Below are positions 1 through 8,914 of a stretch of DNA of 64,000 nucleotides, piece after piece. Below the pieces are notes generated by a model that was not told where the DNA came from, searched no databases, and worked only from the letters and a program-made list of their open reading frames with translations. The position numbers were made by a program, and so were the translations under genes. Each line of letters starts with the position of its first letter. The first letter of the stretch is position 1. Source of the DNA: Neorhizobium sp. (GTDB taxonomy: Bacteria > Pseudomonadota > Alphaproteobacteria > Rhizobiales > Rhizobiaceae); assembly GCA_028283725.1 (NCBI GenBank), contig JAPWKC010000004.1, positions 1,865,001 to 1,929,000 on the forward strand, in the 5' to 3' direction.

Positions 1-1674
1 ATCGTGCTGACCACGTCGATCGCCGAGACATCGATCACCATCGATGGTGTGCGGATCGTCATCGACAGCGGCTTGCAGCGACTGCCGGTGTTCGAACCAT
101 CGACCGGGATCACACGGCTGGAGACGGTGCGCGTGTCACGCGCCTCGGCCGACCAGCGCGCCGGGCGTGCCGGGCGTACCGAACCGGGAATTGCGATCCG
201 GCTCTGGCATGCCGGCCAGACCGCGACCTTGCCGGCGTTTACGCCGCCGCAGATCCTGGCGAGCGATCTTTCCGGCCTCGTGCTCGATATGGCGCATTGG
301 GGCGTGAAGGATGCCGCGGCCCTTGCCTTTCTCGATCCGCCGCCCGGCCCGGCGCTTGCCGAGGCGAAAGTGCTGCTGCGCCAGCTCGGCGCGCTCGACC
401 GAGACGATGCGCTGACGGCGCGCGGGCGGGCAATGCGCGAGATCGGCCTTTCGCCGCGACTGGCGGCGATGGTGATTTCCGCCGCGGAGGAAGGCTTTGG
501 CCTGGAGGCCGCGATGCTTTCGGTCCTGATGACGGAACAGGGGCTCGGCGGAACCGATGTCGATCTCGACGAACGGCTGCGGCGTTTCTTCCGCGAGGGT
601 GGCGAGCGGGCCGAGCAGGCGCGAAAACTGGCACGGCGCATGTTGAACGGCAAAGCTGCCGGCCGCGGCGGTGGAATGGCTGGTGCCGCACATGGCGCAG
701 GTGCCGGGGTTTCGGCCGCACGGCTCCTGATGCACGCCTATCCCGACCGGATCGCATTGCAGCGCGGCGGGCGCGGACGTTTCGTGATGGCGAACGGCCG
801 GGGTGCGGAACTGCCGGAGACCGAGCGACTTGCCGGTTCGCCGATGCTGGTGATCGCCGACCTGACGGGCCGGGCGGGCAAGGCACGCATTCTGGCGGCA
901 GCCGCGACCAGCCGGGCGGAGGTGGATGCGGAGCTTCAGGGTGCGATCGCGCAATCGGACGAATGCTTCTTCGATCGATCGAGCCGGCAGGTGCGCGCCC
1001 GGCAGGTGACACGGCTCGGGGCGATCATTTTCGAGGAAAAGCCCCTGCCCCGACCACAGGGATCGCGCGCGGCGGAGGCGCTGGCAACAGGCGTTCGCGA
1101 ACTTGGCATTCCGGCATTGCCGTTTTCCAAGGAGGGCAAGCAGTTGCGCGAGCGGATCGGCTTTCTGCATCGCTCGATCGGCGAGCCCTGGCCCGATGTC
1201 AGCGACGAAGGCCTGCTCGAGCGGCTGGCAGACTGGTTCGTGCCGTTTCAGGGCGGCGTCACCGCCTTCGACGCGATTTCGCCCGGCAGCCTTTCGGAGG
1301 GATTGCGGGCCCTCATTCCCTACGAGGTGAGCCAGGATCTCAACCGGATGGCGCCGACGCATTTCGAAGCGCCGACCGGGCAGCGTCATCCGATCCAGTA
1401 TGACGGGGACGAGCCGGTGCTGACGATCCGGGTTCAGGAACTGTTCGGGCTGAAGGCGCATCCGGCGATTGCCGGCGGGCGGTTGCCGCTGTTGCTGGAA
1501 CTGACCTCGCCGGCGCACCGGCCGATCCAGACGACACGCGACCTTCTGGGCTTCTGGGCCGGATCATGGAAGGACGTGCGTTCGGAGATGCGCGGGCGCT
1601 ATCCACGCCACCCCTGGCCGGACAATCCTGCCGATGCCCTGCCGACAACGCGTGCCAAACCGCGCGGGACGTGA
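1..1674 (+). CDS. hrpB: ATP-dependent RNA helicase HrpB, C-terminal part (5' end outside window)
   Basis: The reading frame is open from the first base, so the gene begins upstream; about 557 residues are visible of a family that is usually near 820. The visible part starts in the second RecA-like helicase domain, with the TTSIAET segment and motif VI (QRAGRAGRTEPG, about residues 52-63 of the visible part). The long HrpB-specific C-terminal region follows (helicase-associated region, then a tail ending near GFWAGSWKDVRSEMRGRYPRHPW). HrpB is a DEAH-box helicase whose cellular RNA substrate is poorly defined. It lies just upstream of regB/regA, an arrangement familiar from Sinorhizobium. The family call is firm; function is by family only. 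Confidence 0.93.
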   Translation: MVLTTSIAETSITIDGVRIVIDSGLQRLPVFEPSTGITRLETVRVSRASADQRAGRAGRTEPGIAIRLWHAGQTATLPAFTPPQILASDLSGLVLDMAHWGVKDAAALAFLDPPPGPALAEAKVLLRQLGALDRDDALTARGRAMREIGLSPRLAAMVISAAEEGFGLEAAMLSVLMTEQGLGGTDVDLDERLRRFFREGGERAEQARKLARRMLNGKAAGRGGGMAGAAHGAGAGVSAARLLMHAYPDRIALQRGGRGRFVMANGRGAELPETERLAGSPMLVIADLTGRAGKARILAAAATSRAEVDAELQGAIAQSDECFFDRSSRQVRARQVTRLGAIIFEEKPLPRPQGSRAAEALATGVRELGIPALPFSKEGKQLRERIGFLHRSIGEPWPDVSDEGLLERLADWFVPFQGGVTAFDAISPGSLSEGLRALIPYEVSQDLNRMAPTHFEAPTGQRHPIQYDGDEPVLTIRVQELFGLKAHPAIAGGRLPLLLELTSPAHRPIQTTRDLLGFWAGSWKDVRSEMRGRYPRHPWPDNPADALPTTRAKPRGT

Positions 1675-1765
1675 CAGTATGCCGCCTGCGGCCTGAACGC
1701 CCATTGGGTTAAGAGGGCCCTGGGGGTAAGAGGGCCAAGCGCAACTGGCAGGCAGACGACGCCTT

Positions 1766-3127
1766 ATGGGCATATGGGAACATGAATTGGATGAGACGAT
1801 GACTGGGGCGCCGGCAACCGGCCGGAGCCGGTCCATGTTTAACGAAGCGACATTTAGCCGTTCGGACAGGAATTTGAGACTGCGCACGCTGGTGCGCCTG
1901 CGCTGGCTGGCGGTTGCGGGCCAGACGGCGACGGTGCTGGTGGTGGCCTTCGTTCTGGAATTTCCCCTGCCGCTGGTTCAGGCCGGTGTGCTGATCGCAG
2001 CGCTTGCGGCGGCCAACCTGATGCTTTCGAGCTGGTTTCCGCCCACCCACAGGCTCGGGCCACGCTCGGCGCTGGCGCTGCTGGCCTTCGACCTTCTGCA
2101 GATGGCTTTCCTGCTGTTCATTACCGGCGGGCTTGCCAATCCCTTCGCACCGCTGATGTGCGTGCCGGTGATCATCTCGTTTGCCTCGCAGCCATTGCGG
2201 CATGCCGTCGTGTTGATCTCGCTGGCGCTCGTTGCGACGACCGTGCTTGCCTTTTCGCCCTATGACGTGCCGTGGTATCCGGACCAGATCCTGCGGATCC
2301 AGCCGGCGATAGAGCTCGGCATCTGGTGCGCGATCGTGTCGATGATGCTGTTTGCCGCCTTCTACGTCTACCGCGTGTCTCACGAGGCGACGCTTCTTTC
2401 CGATGCGCTGGCCGCGACCGAACTGGTTCTGGAGCGCGAAAAGCATCTCTCGCAGCTCGATGGTCTGGCTGCCGCCGCAGCGCACGAGCTCGGCACGCCG
2501 CTTGCCACAATCACCGTGGTTGCCAAGGAAATGGAACGCAGCCTGGCGAAGGACGACCGGTACCGCGAGGACGTGCAGTTGCTGCGCAGCCAGAGCGAGC
2601 GCTGCCGCGATATCCTTCGCCGGCTCACATCGCTTTCGATGGAGGGCGAGGAGCATCTGAGCCGCCTGCCCTTCTCCTCGATGATCGACGAGATCCTTAC
2701 CCCGCACCGGCAGTTCGATATCGACATCCGGCTTGTCGAAAAGAGCCCGAAGGCGCAGGAGCCGATCTTGAGCCGCAATGCCGGCATTCTCTACGGTCTT
2801 GGAAACCTTGTCGAAAATGCCGTGGATTTCGCAAGGAAAGAAGTCATGTTCACCACGTATCACGATGGCGAGCGGGTGGCGATCACCATAGAGGATGACG
2901 GTCCGGGCTTTGCACCGGACGTGCTTGCCCATATAGGTGAACCCTATATGTCGAAGCGCAGCCGTGAGAACGAGACTGCCGGCGGGCTCGGGCTCGGGCT
3001 TTTCATCGCCAAGACGCTGCTGGAGCGATCGGGCGCATCGCTCAGATTTTCCAACCGCGACGGCGGATCGACAGGTGCCCGCATTCATATCGAATGGCCG
3101 CGCGCGGCCATGGAACGAGACGCATAA
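1766..3127 (+). CDS. regB: Redox-responsive sensor histidine kinase RegB/ActS
   Basis: Membrane histidine kinase of the RegB/PrrB/ActS family. About six hydrophobic segments (residues 45-200) precede the kinase core. Diagnostic features are the quinone-binding heptapeptide GGLANPF (121-127), the H-box AAAHELGTPLATI with His240, a cysteine at 280 (SQSERCRDIL) matching the redox-active cysteine of RegB, an N-box (NLVENAVDFA) and the DDGPGF G-box. The cognate regulator regA follows 76 bp downstream on the same strand. In relatives the pair controls redox- and acid-responsive genes (established for RegBA/ActSR). The start is uncertain: in-frame ATGs at 1799 and 1835 are alternatives and none has a strong ribosome site. 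Confidence 0.92.
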   Translation: MGIWEHELDETMTGAPATGRSRSMFNEATFSRSDRNLRLRTLVRLRWLAVAGQTATVLVVAFVLEFPLPLVQAGVLIAALAAANLMLSSWFPPTHRLGPRSALALLAFDLLQMAFLLFITGGLANPFAPLMCVPVIISFASQPLRHAVVLISLALVATTVLAFSPYDVPWYPDQILRIQPAIELGIWCAIVSMMLFAAFYVYRVSHEATLLSDALAATELVLEREKHLSQLDGLAAAAAHELGTPLATITVVAKEMERSLAKDDRYREDVQLLRSQSERCRDILRRLTSLSMEGEEHLSRLPFSSMIDEILTPHRQFDIDIRLVEKSPKAQEPILSRNAGILYGLGNLVENAVDFARKEVMFTTYHDGERVAITIEDDGPGFAPDVLAHIGEPYMSKRSRENETAGGLGLGLFIAKTLLERSGASLRFSNRDGGSTGARIHIEWPRAAMERDA

Positions 3128-3203
3128 CCCAAGACTTTCCCGACCCACATGCGGGAGCATACCGAAGCAAGATGGGCTCAACGCCCTCGGAGACGCACAG
3201 GAC

Positions 3204-3767
3204 ATGGATACCGAACTCGAACAGGATGCCGAATTTCTCGGACCCGACCCCACTCTTCTGCTCGTCGACGACGACGGCCCGTTTCTGAGACGGCTTGCAA
3301 GAGCGCTCGAAATCCGCGGATTTCAGGTCGAGACGGCCGAGACAGTGGCTGAAGGCAAGACCAAGGCCCGCCAGCGGCCGCCGGCCTATGCGGTGGTCGA
3401 TCTGCGCCTCGGCGACGGCAACGGCCTCGACGTGATCGAGACCATTCGCGAGAACCGCGAGGATACCAAGGTGATCGTGCTTACCGGCTACGGCAATATC
3501 GCCACCGCCGTGACGGCAGTGAAGCTCGGTGCGCTCGACTATCTCGCCAAGCCCGCCGACGCCGACGAGATCTTCAACGCCCTGACACAGCGCCCCGGCG
3601 AAAAGGCCGACGTGCCGGAAAACCCGATGTCGGCAGACCGGGTGCGGTGGGAACATATCCAGCGCGTCTATGAAATGTGCGAACGCAACGTTTCTGAAAC
3701 CGCCCGGCGTCTCAACATGCACCGGCGCACGCTGCAGCGCATTCTGGCCAAGCGCGCTCCGAAATAA
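3204..3767 (+). CDS. regA: Response regulator RegA/ActR
   Basis: A 187-residue response regulator. The receiver domain has the acidic pocket VDDDG (21-25), phospho-acceptor Asp66 (VVDLRLGDG) and Lys116 (LAKPAD). A proline-containing linker leads to a short Fis-type helix-turn-helix at the C-terminus (about 162-183, RNVSETARRLNMHRRTLQRI). Length and domain order match RegA/PrrA/ActR. It is the partner of the upstream kinase and probably co-transcribed. The ATG at 3204 was chosen because it gives the family's normal N-terminus; the frame is open further upstream inside regB. Confidence 0.94.
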   Translation: MDTELEQDAEFLGPDPTLLLVDDDGPFLRRLARALEIRGFQVETAETVAEGKTKARQRPPAYAVVDLRLGDGNGLDVIETIRENREDTKVIVLTGYGNIATAVTAVKLGALDYLAKPADADEIFNALTQRPGEKADVPENPMSADRVRWEHIQRVYEMCERNVSETARRLNMHRRTLQRILAKRAPK

Positions 3768-3782
3768 GACCCGCGCGGCTGT

Positions 3783-3886
3783 AGAGCATTTTCGCCTTTC
3801 TTCGAAACGCGAAACTGCTCTATCTCTTTGTTTCCACGCAATTCCGGTCGCAAAACCGGTTGCCGTTTTTGCTGGAATTGCTCTAA
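3783..3886. repeat. Rhizobial intergenic palindromic element, copy A
   Basis: About 104 bp between regA and mmcB made of two adjacent imperfect hairpins. The first is built on AGCATTTTCG / CGAAACTGCT, the second on GCAATTCC / GGAATTGC with an inner CCGGT / ACCGG. The same sequence recurs at 37874-37973 and, in shorter form, at 15564-15643 and 16146-16202. It resembles the dispersed palindromic elements common in Rhizobiaceae intergenic regions. It may also act as a transcription end between the convergent regA and mmcB. Confidence 0.75.
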
Positions 3887-3912
3887 GCCGTGCGTTGCCC
3901 GATCGAAGACGA

Positions 3913-4425
3913 TCACTCGCCAAGGCCTTCATCCGGCGAGCTGTCGTCATCGCTTCTGCCGCTCGCCCATTCCGCCAGCATCAGGCGGTGGGCGGCGGCG
4001 CGCGCGAATGCGAGCGTGACCGCCTTGCGGCCTGCCGGCGCCAGGCGATGCTCCGGCGCGTCGCGAACGACATGCGCGCCAAACCCATCCGACAGGAAAA
4101 GCCCGCAATCCTGCGGAAAGATGTCGAGCGGCACATCCTTGTGGGTGGCGAAGAACAGCCGATCACAGAAGGCCCGATATTCCGGCCATTTCCTGTCTAC
4201 GCGAAAATCCTCGATCGAGGTCTTGATCTCGATCACCCAGAGCTCCCCCTTCGGCGACAGCGCCGCAAGATCGGCCCTTCGCCCGCTCGACAGCACGAGC
4301 TCGGGCACGCTTACCATGCGCATATCCTGCAGCAGGATCTGCAAGCCTTTGCGCACCATCATGGCGCGAGCGGACTGGCGCCCGTCGATCAGGGCATTAC
4401 CGCCAGCGATATTCAGCAGGGTCAT
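3913..4425 (-). CDS. mmcB: MmcB-family DNA repair protein (PD-(D/E)XK nuclease fold)
   Basis: A 170-residue protein matching the MmcB family, first linked to mitomycin C resistance in Caulobacter. It contains the putative nuclease residues R-R-A-D-L followed by E-I-K-T-S (about residues 50-70), the spacing of a PD-(D/E)XK active site, then DFRVDRKWPEY. The start at 4425 is preceded by GGAAAAAG at suitable spacing; a longer frame to 4482 is open but lacks a site. It converges with regA and diverges from the L,D-transpeptidase gene. Catalytic activity is inferred from the motif only. Confidence 0.85.
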   Translation of the reverse strand: MTLLNIAGGNALIDGRQSARAMMVRKGLQILLQDMRMVSVPELVLSSGRRADLAALSPKGELWVIEIKTSIEDFRVDRKWPEYRAFCDRLFFATHKDVPLDIFPQDCGLFLSDGFGAHVVRDAPEHRLAPAGRKAVTLAFARAAAHRLMLAEWASGRSDDDSSPDEGLGE

Positions 4426-4530
4426 CTTTTTCCAACCGGACGGTGCATTCGTTGACAATGCACATTGTTGCAAAAACACCATGGCGTTTTCGATTTGCGC
4501 AGCGGCGAACTTCGGGCACGCCGCTGTCGC

Positions 4531-4559
4531 TTGCCAACTCTAATGTAATGGCAAATAAC
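4531..4559 (+). promoter_or_regulatory. Candidate sigma70-type promoter for the L,D-transpeptidase
   Basis: TTGCCA (4531-4536, 5 of 6 to the -35 consensus), a 17-bp spacer, then AATAAC (4554-4559, 4 of 6 to the -10). It lies 58 bp upstream of the start codon at 4618 in the divergent mmcB/ldt gap. Pattern match only. Confidence 0.35.
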
Positions 4560-4617
4560 CTTTGCTCAACAGTGCGTCGGCACTGGCTTAATCTGTTCAT
4601 CCATTCAAGAGATTTCC

Positions 4618-5301
4618 ATGCGCTTTCGCAACAGCATGATCGCACTTGGCCTGCTGGCGACCTCCGCCCTGGCCGGCTGCTCTACCACGTCCGAAGCAGT
4701 CACGGCACAGGCCGGCTCCGTCGCAACCGCGCGTGTCGAGACCAATAAGCTCTTCACCGATTCCTACGGTCCGGTCACCGATGCTGGCTACCAGCTGCCG
4801 GCGATCCCGATCAACCGCGTGAAGCCGGAATTCGTCCGCCAGATCGTCGATTACACGACGGCAGAAAAGCCCGGCACGGTGATCGTCAATACCCGCGAGC
4901 GCCATCTCTACTACATCCTGCCCGGCAACAAGGCCGTGCGTTACGGCATCGGCGTCGGCAAGGCCGGCTTTGCATGGTCCGGCACTGCTTATGTCGCCTG
5001 GAAGCAGGAATGGCCGAACTGGCATCCGCCGAAGGAAATGGCGGCCCGTCGCCCCGAGATCGCCAAGTATGTCGAAAACGGCATGGGCCCCGGCCTCAGC
5101 AACCCGCTCGGCGCCCGCGCCATGTATCTCTTCAACGAGAAGGGCCAGGACACGCTGTTCCGCCTGCACGGCACGCCGGAATGGCAGTCGATCGGCACGG
5201 CAGCCTCTTCCGGCTGCATCCGTCTGATCAATCAGGACGTGATCGACCTCTATAGCCGCGTTCGCCCCGGCCACCAGACCAAGGTCATCGTGATCCAGTA
5301 A
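4618..5301 (+). CDS. Lipoprotein L,D-transpeptidase (YkuD domain)
   Basis: A 227-residue exported lipoprotein. It has a short signal peptide ending in the lipobox L-A-G-C with Cys21 as the lipidation site. A YkuD catalytic domain carries His184 (LHGTPEW) and catalytic Cys200 in the S-S-G-C-I-R-L motif. Such enzymes form 3-3 peptidoglycan cross-links or attach outer-membrane proteins to peptidoglycan, an important cross-linking mode in Rhizobiales. It is a monocistronic gene closed by a strong terminator. Which of the several rhizobial Ldt paralogues it is cannot be decided here. Confidence 0.9.
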   Translation: MRFRNSMIALGLLATSALAGCSTTSEAVTAQAGSVATARVETNKLFTDSYGPVTDAGYQLPAIPINRVKPEFVRQIVDYTTAEKPGTVIVNTRERHLYYILPGNKAVRYGIGVGKAGFAWSGTAYVAWKQEWPNWHPPKEMAARRPEIAKYVENGMGPGLSNPLGARAMYLFNEKGQDTLFRLHGTPEWQSIGTAASSGCIRLINQDVIDLYSRVRPGHQTKVIVIQ

Positions 5302-5330
5302 GCCGCTTTCCCAAGCGACCGGATTTTAGA

Positions 5331-5366
5331 AAAAGCCGCCGAATCATCGATTCGGCGGCTTTTTTC
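5331..5366 (+). terminator. Rho-independent terminator after the L,D-transpeptidase
   Basis: Perfect 12-bp stem (5334-5345 paired with 5349-5360, AGCCGCCGAATC / GATTCGGCGGCT), 3-nt loop and a T6 tract. A-rich 5' flank means it could work on both strands, which suits the convergent DUF1402 gene. Confidence 0.9.
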
Positions 5367-5468
5367 GTGTTGTGGGCGGTTTCACACGGCAAGGATCCGG
5401 GCGCAGTGGCAAAAGCCGGCGCGGCGATGCCGTGCAAGAAGGCCTTGACGGCGCTGCCTATCCCGATG

Positions 5469-6419
5469 TCAGAGAAGCGATTTCAGCTGGGCGAGCTTGT
5501 CGTTGACCAGCCAGCCGTAATAATTTTCCTCCGGCATGGCGCCGGGTCCGCGGGCGGCAAGCGCTGCGGCGCGCTGCGCCGAGCCACCGGTATTGTAGAG
5601 CGTTGCCGTAATGCCCGGATTGTCCGAAATATCCACATGGGCGATCGACTTGTAGTCGTCGATCGAGCGGCGGATATTGGCCGCCATATAGGCCAGCGTC
5701 TTGTCGGGATCCATGATCGCGTCATAGACGTCCGAGGCCTTGTTCTCGTCGAGCTTCGGAAAGCCGGAGACTTTTGCCACCATGTCCGACAGCATGAGGG
5801 CGGTCAGCGGATTGAGCTGGCCGAGGCCGAAGGTCTGGCCAGCATAGAAGGGCTGGAAGAAGACCGCGCTGAAGCGATTGTCCGGATAGGACTTCCCATC
5901 CACCTTTTCACCGCGAAAGCTCTTCTCCCAGACGCTTTCCCGGCAGGTCCACAGGCGGTAGCTATCGCTATATTGCGCGCATTTGCCAAATTGCGGACGG
6001 TCGACGAACTGATCGACGCTTTCGCCATCATAGGCGAAGCGGAAGCGCTCGCCAGCATAGGCCGCCGCCTTGATGTAATAGGACTGAAGCCGGTCATAGG
6101 CATCGACATTATAGGTATGCTCACCGACGATCGAGCCGATGATGTGGATCGGATCGATGCCATAGGCGGAAGCAGTCGATTTGATCTTCGAGATCAGCGC
6201 CCGGTCGGTGGACAGGAGCTCGATGACCTTGTCATACTTGTCGTCGAATGTGGTGCGACCGGCACGGGTGCGGCGCACGGAAGCGCCGGGGATCTGCGGC
6301 TGCTCGACATTGCGATTGCCGGGCGGAACGGTGGTCACACCCGCCGCATAGGCAGACAAGGATCCGGAAGACGCCACGAAGGCGGCCGAGAAGAGCAATG
6401 CCAAAAGCAGTCTTTTCAA
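5469..6419 (-). CDS. DUF1402 family exported protein
   Basis: About 316 residues matching the rhizobial DUF1402 family, whose function is not known to me. A start at TTG 6419 (AAGGA ten bases upstream) gives a clean signal peptide, M-K-R-L-L-L-A-L-L-F to a cleavage site near S-A-Y-A-A. A GTG at 6485 would add 22 charged residues before it. The mature domain has a lysozyme-like pattern: a Glu in G-S-I-V-G-E-H-T-Y-N and a downstream F-G-L-G-Q-L-N-P segment, reminiscent of soluble lytic transglycosylases. A periplasmic cell-wall role is inference only. Confidence 0.75.
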   Translation of the reverse strand: MKRLLLALLFSAAFVASSGSLSAYAAGVTTVPPGNRNVEQPQIPGASVRRTRAGRTTFDDKYDKVIELLSTDRALISKIKSTASAYGIDPIHIIGSIVGEHTYNVDAYDRLQSYYIKAAAYAGERFRFAYDGESVDQFVDRPQFGKCAQYSDSYRLWTCRESVWEKSFRGEKVDGKSYPDNRFSAVFFQPFYAGQTFGLGQLNPLTALMLSDMVAKVSGFPKLDENKASDVYDAIMDPDKTLAYMAANIRRSIDDYKSIAHVDISDNPGITATLYNTGGSAQRAAALAARGPGAMPEENYYGWLVNDKLAQLKSLL

Positions 6420-6568
6420 GATCTCGGTATCCTTGGCCTTCTTCCGACGCAGTTTTTCATCAGCAGAGTTCACTTTTATCAGCACAGTTCAAGGCGATAC
6501 TCGCCGAATTATGGGCCGAATTATGGATGAGCCGCTAATCGACCCGAGTATTCGCGTCCCCAATACGA

Positions 6569-6602
6569 GAACGGCGGCCTCCCTGTCGAGATGCCGCCGT
6601 TC
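6569..6602. terminator. Hairpin downstream of hslU
   Basis: Perfect 10-bp stem GAACGGCGGC (6569-6578) with GCCGCCGTTC (6593-6602). It lies about 80 bp past the hslU stop on the minus strand, in the 260-bp gap before the DUF1402 gene. It lacks a clear T tract, so termination is only probable. Confidence 0.45.
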
Positions 6603-6679
6603 AAAAAGCCGTCAAATGTAAGCCGGAGGTAACGGCGCCGTTGCGCAGTTACCACTTGGGGCTACCCGCTTTGCCGTCG

Positions 6680-7987
6680 TTACAGGATGTAACGCGACAG
6701 GTCCGTGTCGGCGGCAAGATCGCCGACATGCTTTTGGACGTATTCCGCATCGATGATGACCGAGCTTCCGCCGCGATCCGGGGCATTGAACGAGATTTCG
6801 TCCAGCACCCGCTCCATCACCGTCTGCAGACGGCGCGCACCGATATTCTCGACCGACGAGTTCAAGTGAACGGCAACATCGGCAAGACTGTCGATCGCGT
6901 CACCGGTGAATTCGAGCGACAGATCTTCCGTGCCCATCAGCGCCTTGTACTGGCGGATGAGGCTCGCCTCGGTTTCCGTCAGGATGCGGCGGAAATCTTC
7001 CTTCGTGAGCGGCTTCAATTCGACGCGGATCGGCAGGCGGCCCTGGAGCTCCGGCAGAAGATCCGAGGGTTTTGCGACGTGGAAGGCGCCCGATGCGATG
7101 AACAGGATATGGTCGGTCTTCACCGGTCCATACTTGGTCGAAACGGTCGTGCCTTCGACAAGCGGCAGAAGATCGCGCTGCACGCCTTCACGGGACACAC
7201 CGGCACCCATGCCGCCGTCACGCGCGGCGATCTTGTCGATCTCGTCCAGAAAGACGATGCCGTCATTTTCGACGGATCGGACCGCCTCGCGCTGGATGAC
7301 CTCGTTGTCGATCAGCTTGTCTGATTCGTCGCGGATCAGTTCGGCATAGGATTTCGACACGGTGGTGCGCACCTTCTTGGTGCGGCCGCCCATCGCCTTG
7401 CCGAACATTTCCGACAGGTTCAGAACACCGACATTGGCGCCCGGCATGCCGGGGATTTCGAAGCCGGGCATGCCCGACGCGGTGTCGGCGACCTCGACCT
7501 CGATTTCCTTGTCGTCCAGTTCGCCGGCCCGAAGCTTCTTGCGGAAGCTGTCACGGGTGGCGGGCGATGCGGTGGAGCCGACCAGCGCATCGAGAACGCG
7601 CTCCTCGGCGCTCATATGCGCCTTGGCCTGAACCTCGGCGCGCTTCTTTTCGCGCACCAGGCCGATGCCGATCTCGACGAGATCGCGGATGATCTGCTCG
7701 ACGTCGCGGCCGACATAGCCGACTTCGGTAAACTTGGTCGCCTCGACCTTGATGAAGGGCGCGCCGGCAAGCTTGGCGAGGCGGCGGGAGATTTCCGTCT
7801 TGCCGACGCCGGTCGGGCCGATCATCAGGATGTTCTTGGGCATGACTTCGTCGCGCAGGCTCTCGTCGAGCTGCTGGCGGCGCCAGCGGTTACGAAGTGC
7901 GATGGCGACGGCGCGCTTGGCATCATGCTGGCCGATGATGTGGCGATCGAGTTCGGACACGATTTCGCGGGGAGAAAAATTGGTCAT
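6680..7987 (-). CDS. hslU: ATP-dependent protease ATPase subunit HslU
   Basis: A 435-residue AAA+ unfoldase of the HslUV (ClpYQ) protease. Walker A is G-P-T-G-V-G-K-T (about 54-61) and Walker B is V-F-L-D-E-I-D-K. The N-terminus [11 protein letters not shown] and the C-terminal Y-I-L tail needed to activate HslV are both intact. An inserted I domain lies between the Walker motifs. It is 78 bp downstream of hslV and in the same orientation, so probably one heat-shock operon hslVU. Length and motifs are normal for the family. Confidence 0.97.
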   Translation of the reverse strand: MTNFSPREIVSELDRHIIGQHDAKRAVAIALRNRWRRQQLDESLRDEVMPKNILMIGPTGVGKTEISRRLAKLAGAPFIKVEATKFTEVGYVGRDVEQIIRDLVEIGIGLVREKKRAEVQAKAHMSAEERVLDALVGSTASPATRDSFRKKLRAGELDDKEIEVEVADTASGMPGFEIPGMPGANVGVLNLSEMFGKAMGGRTKKVRTTVSKSYAELIRDESDKLIDNEVIQREAVRSVENDGIVFLDEIDKIAARDGGMGAGVSREGVQRDLLPLVEGTTVSTKYGPVKTDHILFIASGAFHVAKPSDLLPELQGRLPIRVELKPLTKEDFRRILTETEASLIRQYKALMGTEDLSLEFTGDAIDSLADVAVHLNSSVENIGARRLQTVMERVLDEISFNAPDRGGSSVIIDAEYVQKHVGDLAADTDLSRYIL

Positions 7988-8065
7988 GATATCCTCTCGG
8001 CTTTCCTGCTGCGACCGGCCATATCAGGCCCGGCCCACAGGACCCTTTGTGAAGGAATGAACGGG

Positions 8066-8590
8066 TTATTCGGCGTCGAGGGTTTCGACGACGAGATTGT
8101 GATTGGTGTAGACGCAGATATCGGCGGCGATATCGAGGGCCTGACGGGCAACCTCTTCGGCCGACTTTTCCGTGTCCATCATGGCGCGGGCCGCGGCAAA
8201 GGCGTAATTGCCGCCGGAGCCGATGGCGATCGTGCCATGTTCCGGTTCAAGCACGTCGCCATTGCCGGTGATCGCGAGCGTCGTCGTCTTGTCGGCAACG
8301 AGCATCATGGCTTCGAGATTGCGCAGATATTTGTCGGTGCGCCAGTCCTTGGCGAGTTCGACGGCGGCGCGCATCAATTGGCCGGGATATTGTTCGAGCT
8401 TCTTTTCGAGGCGGTCGAGAAGCGTGAAGGCATCGGCCGTCGCCCCGGCGAAACCGGCGATCACCTCGCCCTTGCCGATGCGGCGCACCTTGCGGGCATT
8501 GCCCTTCATCACCGTCTGGCCAAGCGAGACCTGACCGTCGCCGGCCATGACCACTTTGCCGGCCTTTCTGACTGTAATAATCGTTGTCAT
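8066..8590 (-). CDS. hslV: ATP-dependent protease catalytic subunit HslV
   Basis: A 174-residue proteasome-type threonine protease. The start at 8590 gives M-T-T-I-I-T-V-R-K, so removal of Met exposes the nucleophilic Thr, and it is preceded by GAAAGGTG. Family segments [22 protein letters not shown] and G-S-G-G-N-Y-A are present. It forms the peptidase chamber for HslU, encoded next. A longer frame up to 8659 is open but would bury the catalytic Thr. Confidence 0.96.
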   Translation of the reverse strand: MTTIITVRKAGKVVMAGDGQVSLGQTVMKGNARKVRRIGKGEVIAGFAGATADAFTLLDRLEKKLEQYPGQLMRAAVELAKDWRTDKYLRNLEAMMLVADKTTTLAITGNGDVLEPEHGTIAIGSGGNYAFAAARAMMDTEKSAEEVARQALDIAADICVYTNHNLVVETLDAE

Positions 8591-8914
8591 CCAAATACAC
8601 CTTTCTGGCCCAAGGCCGGGTGTCCCGGCCGCTTCGGGGCGTTGGAAAGCGAGCCTCAATGGCTCCGTTGGCTCCTATGTAAGTGGAGGTTTCGCGAATA
8701 CAATCTCACCTTTTCACGCGCATGCTCACTGCCGCGGCAAGGACCTTGCTTTCGCTGGATATTTGATCGGCCGCCTGATATGGAGCGGCTACAGCATCGG
8801 CCCGAAAACCGATTTTTATGTTCGGAAAGCCCGATGCGTCGATACTAGGAGGTCGAGCGTCCTTTGTGCGTCCATGCGGGCGCACGGCGCTCTGGAATGT
8901 TAGGAGCAGAGCCC
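8591..8914. other. hslV-hisB divergent intergenic region with two palindromic elements
   Basis: 324 bp without a gene. It should hold the divergent hslVU and hisB promoters; I could not place either convincingly. It contains an imperfect inverted repeat at 8792-8836 (GCATCGGCCCGAAAACCGA facing TTCGGAAAGCCCGATGC), of a type frequent in rhizobial intergenic DNA. A second hairpin-forming element at 8855-8892 lies just upstream of the hisB ribosome site. Confidence 0.6.
8855..8892 (+). repeat. Hairpin element in the hisB leader
   Basis: Nested arms GAGCG (8855-8859) / CGCTC (8888-8892) and GTGCG (8866-8870) / CGCAC (8881-8885) around TCCATGCGGG. It ends 22 bp before the hisB start codon. The loop and inner arm resemble the hairpin at 16094-16137, suggesting a shared repeat family rather than a dedicated attenuator; no histidine-rich leader peptide was seen. 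Confidence 0.5.

Noticed and set aside
136..1518. 460-codon open frame antisense to hrpB
   Set aside because: A shadow of GC-rich coding DNA; its translation is Arg/Gln/His-rich with no domain, and the sense frame has clear helicase motifs.
5367..6530. 387-codon frame antisense to the DUF1402 gene
   Set aside because: Low-complexity translation with no recognisable domain; the opposite strand encodes a conserved protein with a signal peptide.
8855..8892. Histidine attenuator upstream of hisB
   Set aside because: A hairpin is present, but there is no leader peptide rich in His codons and no T tract; the element resembles a dispersed repeat.
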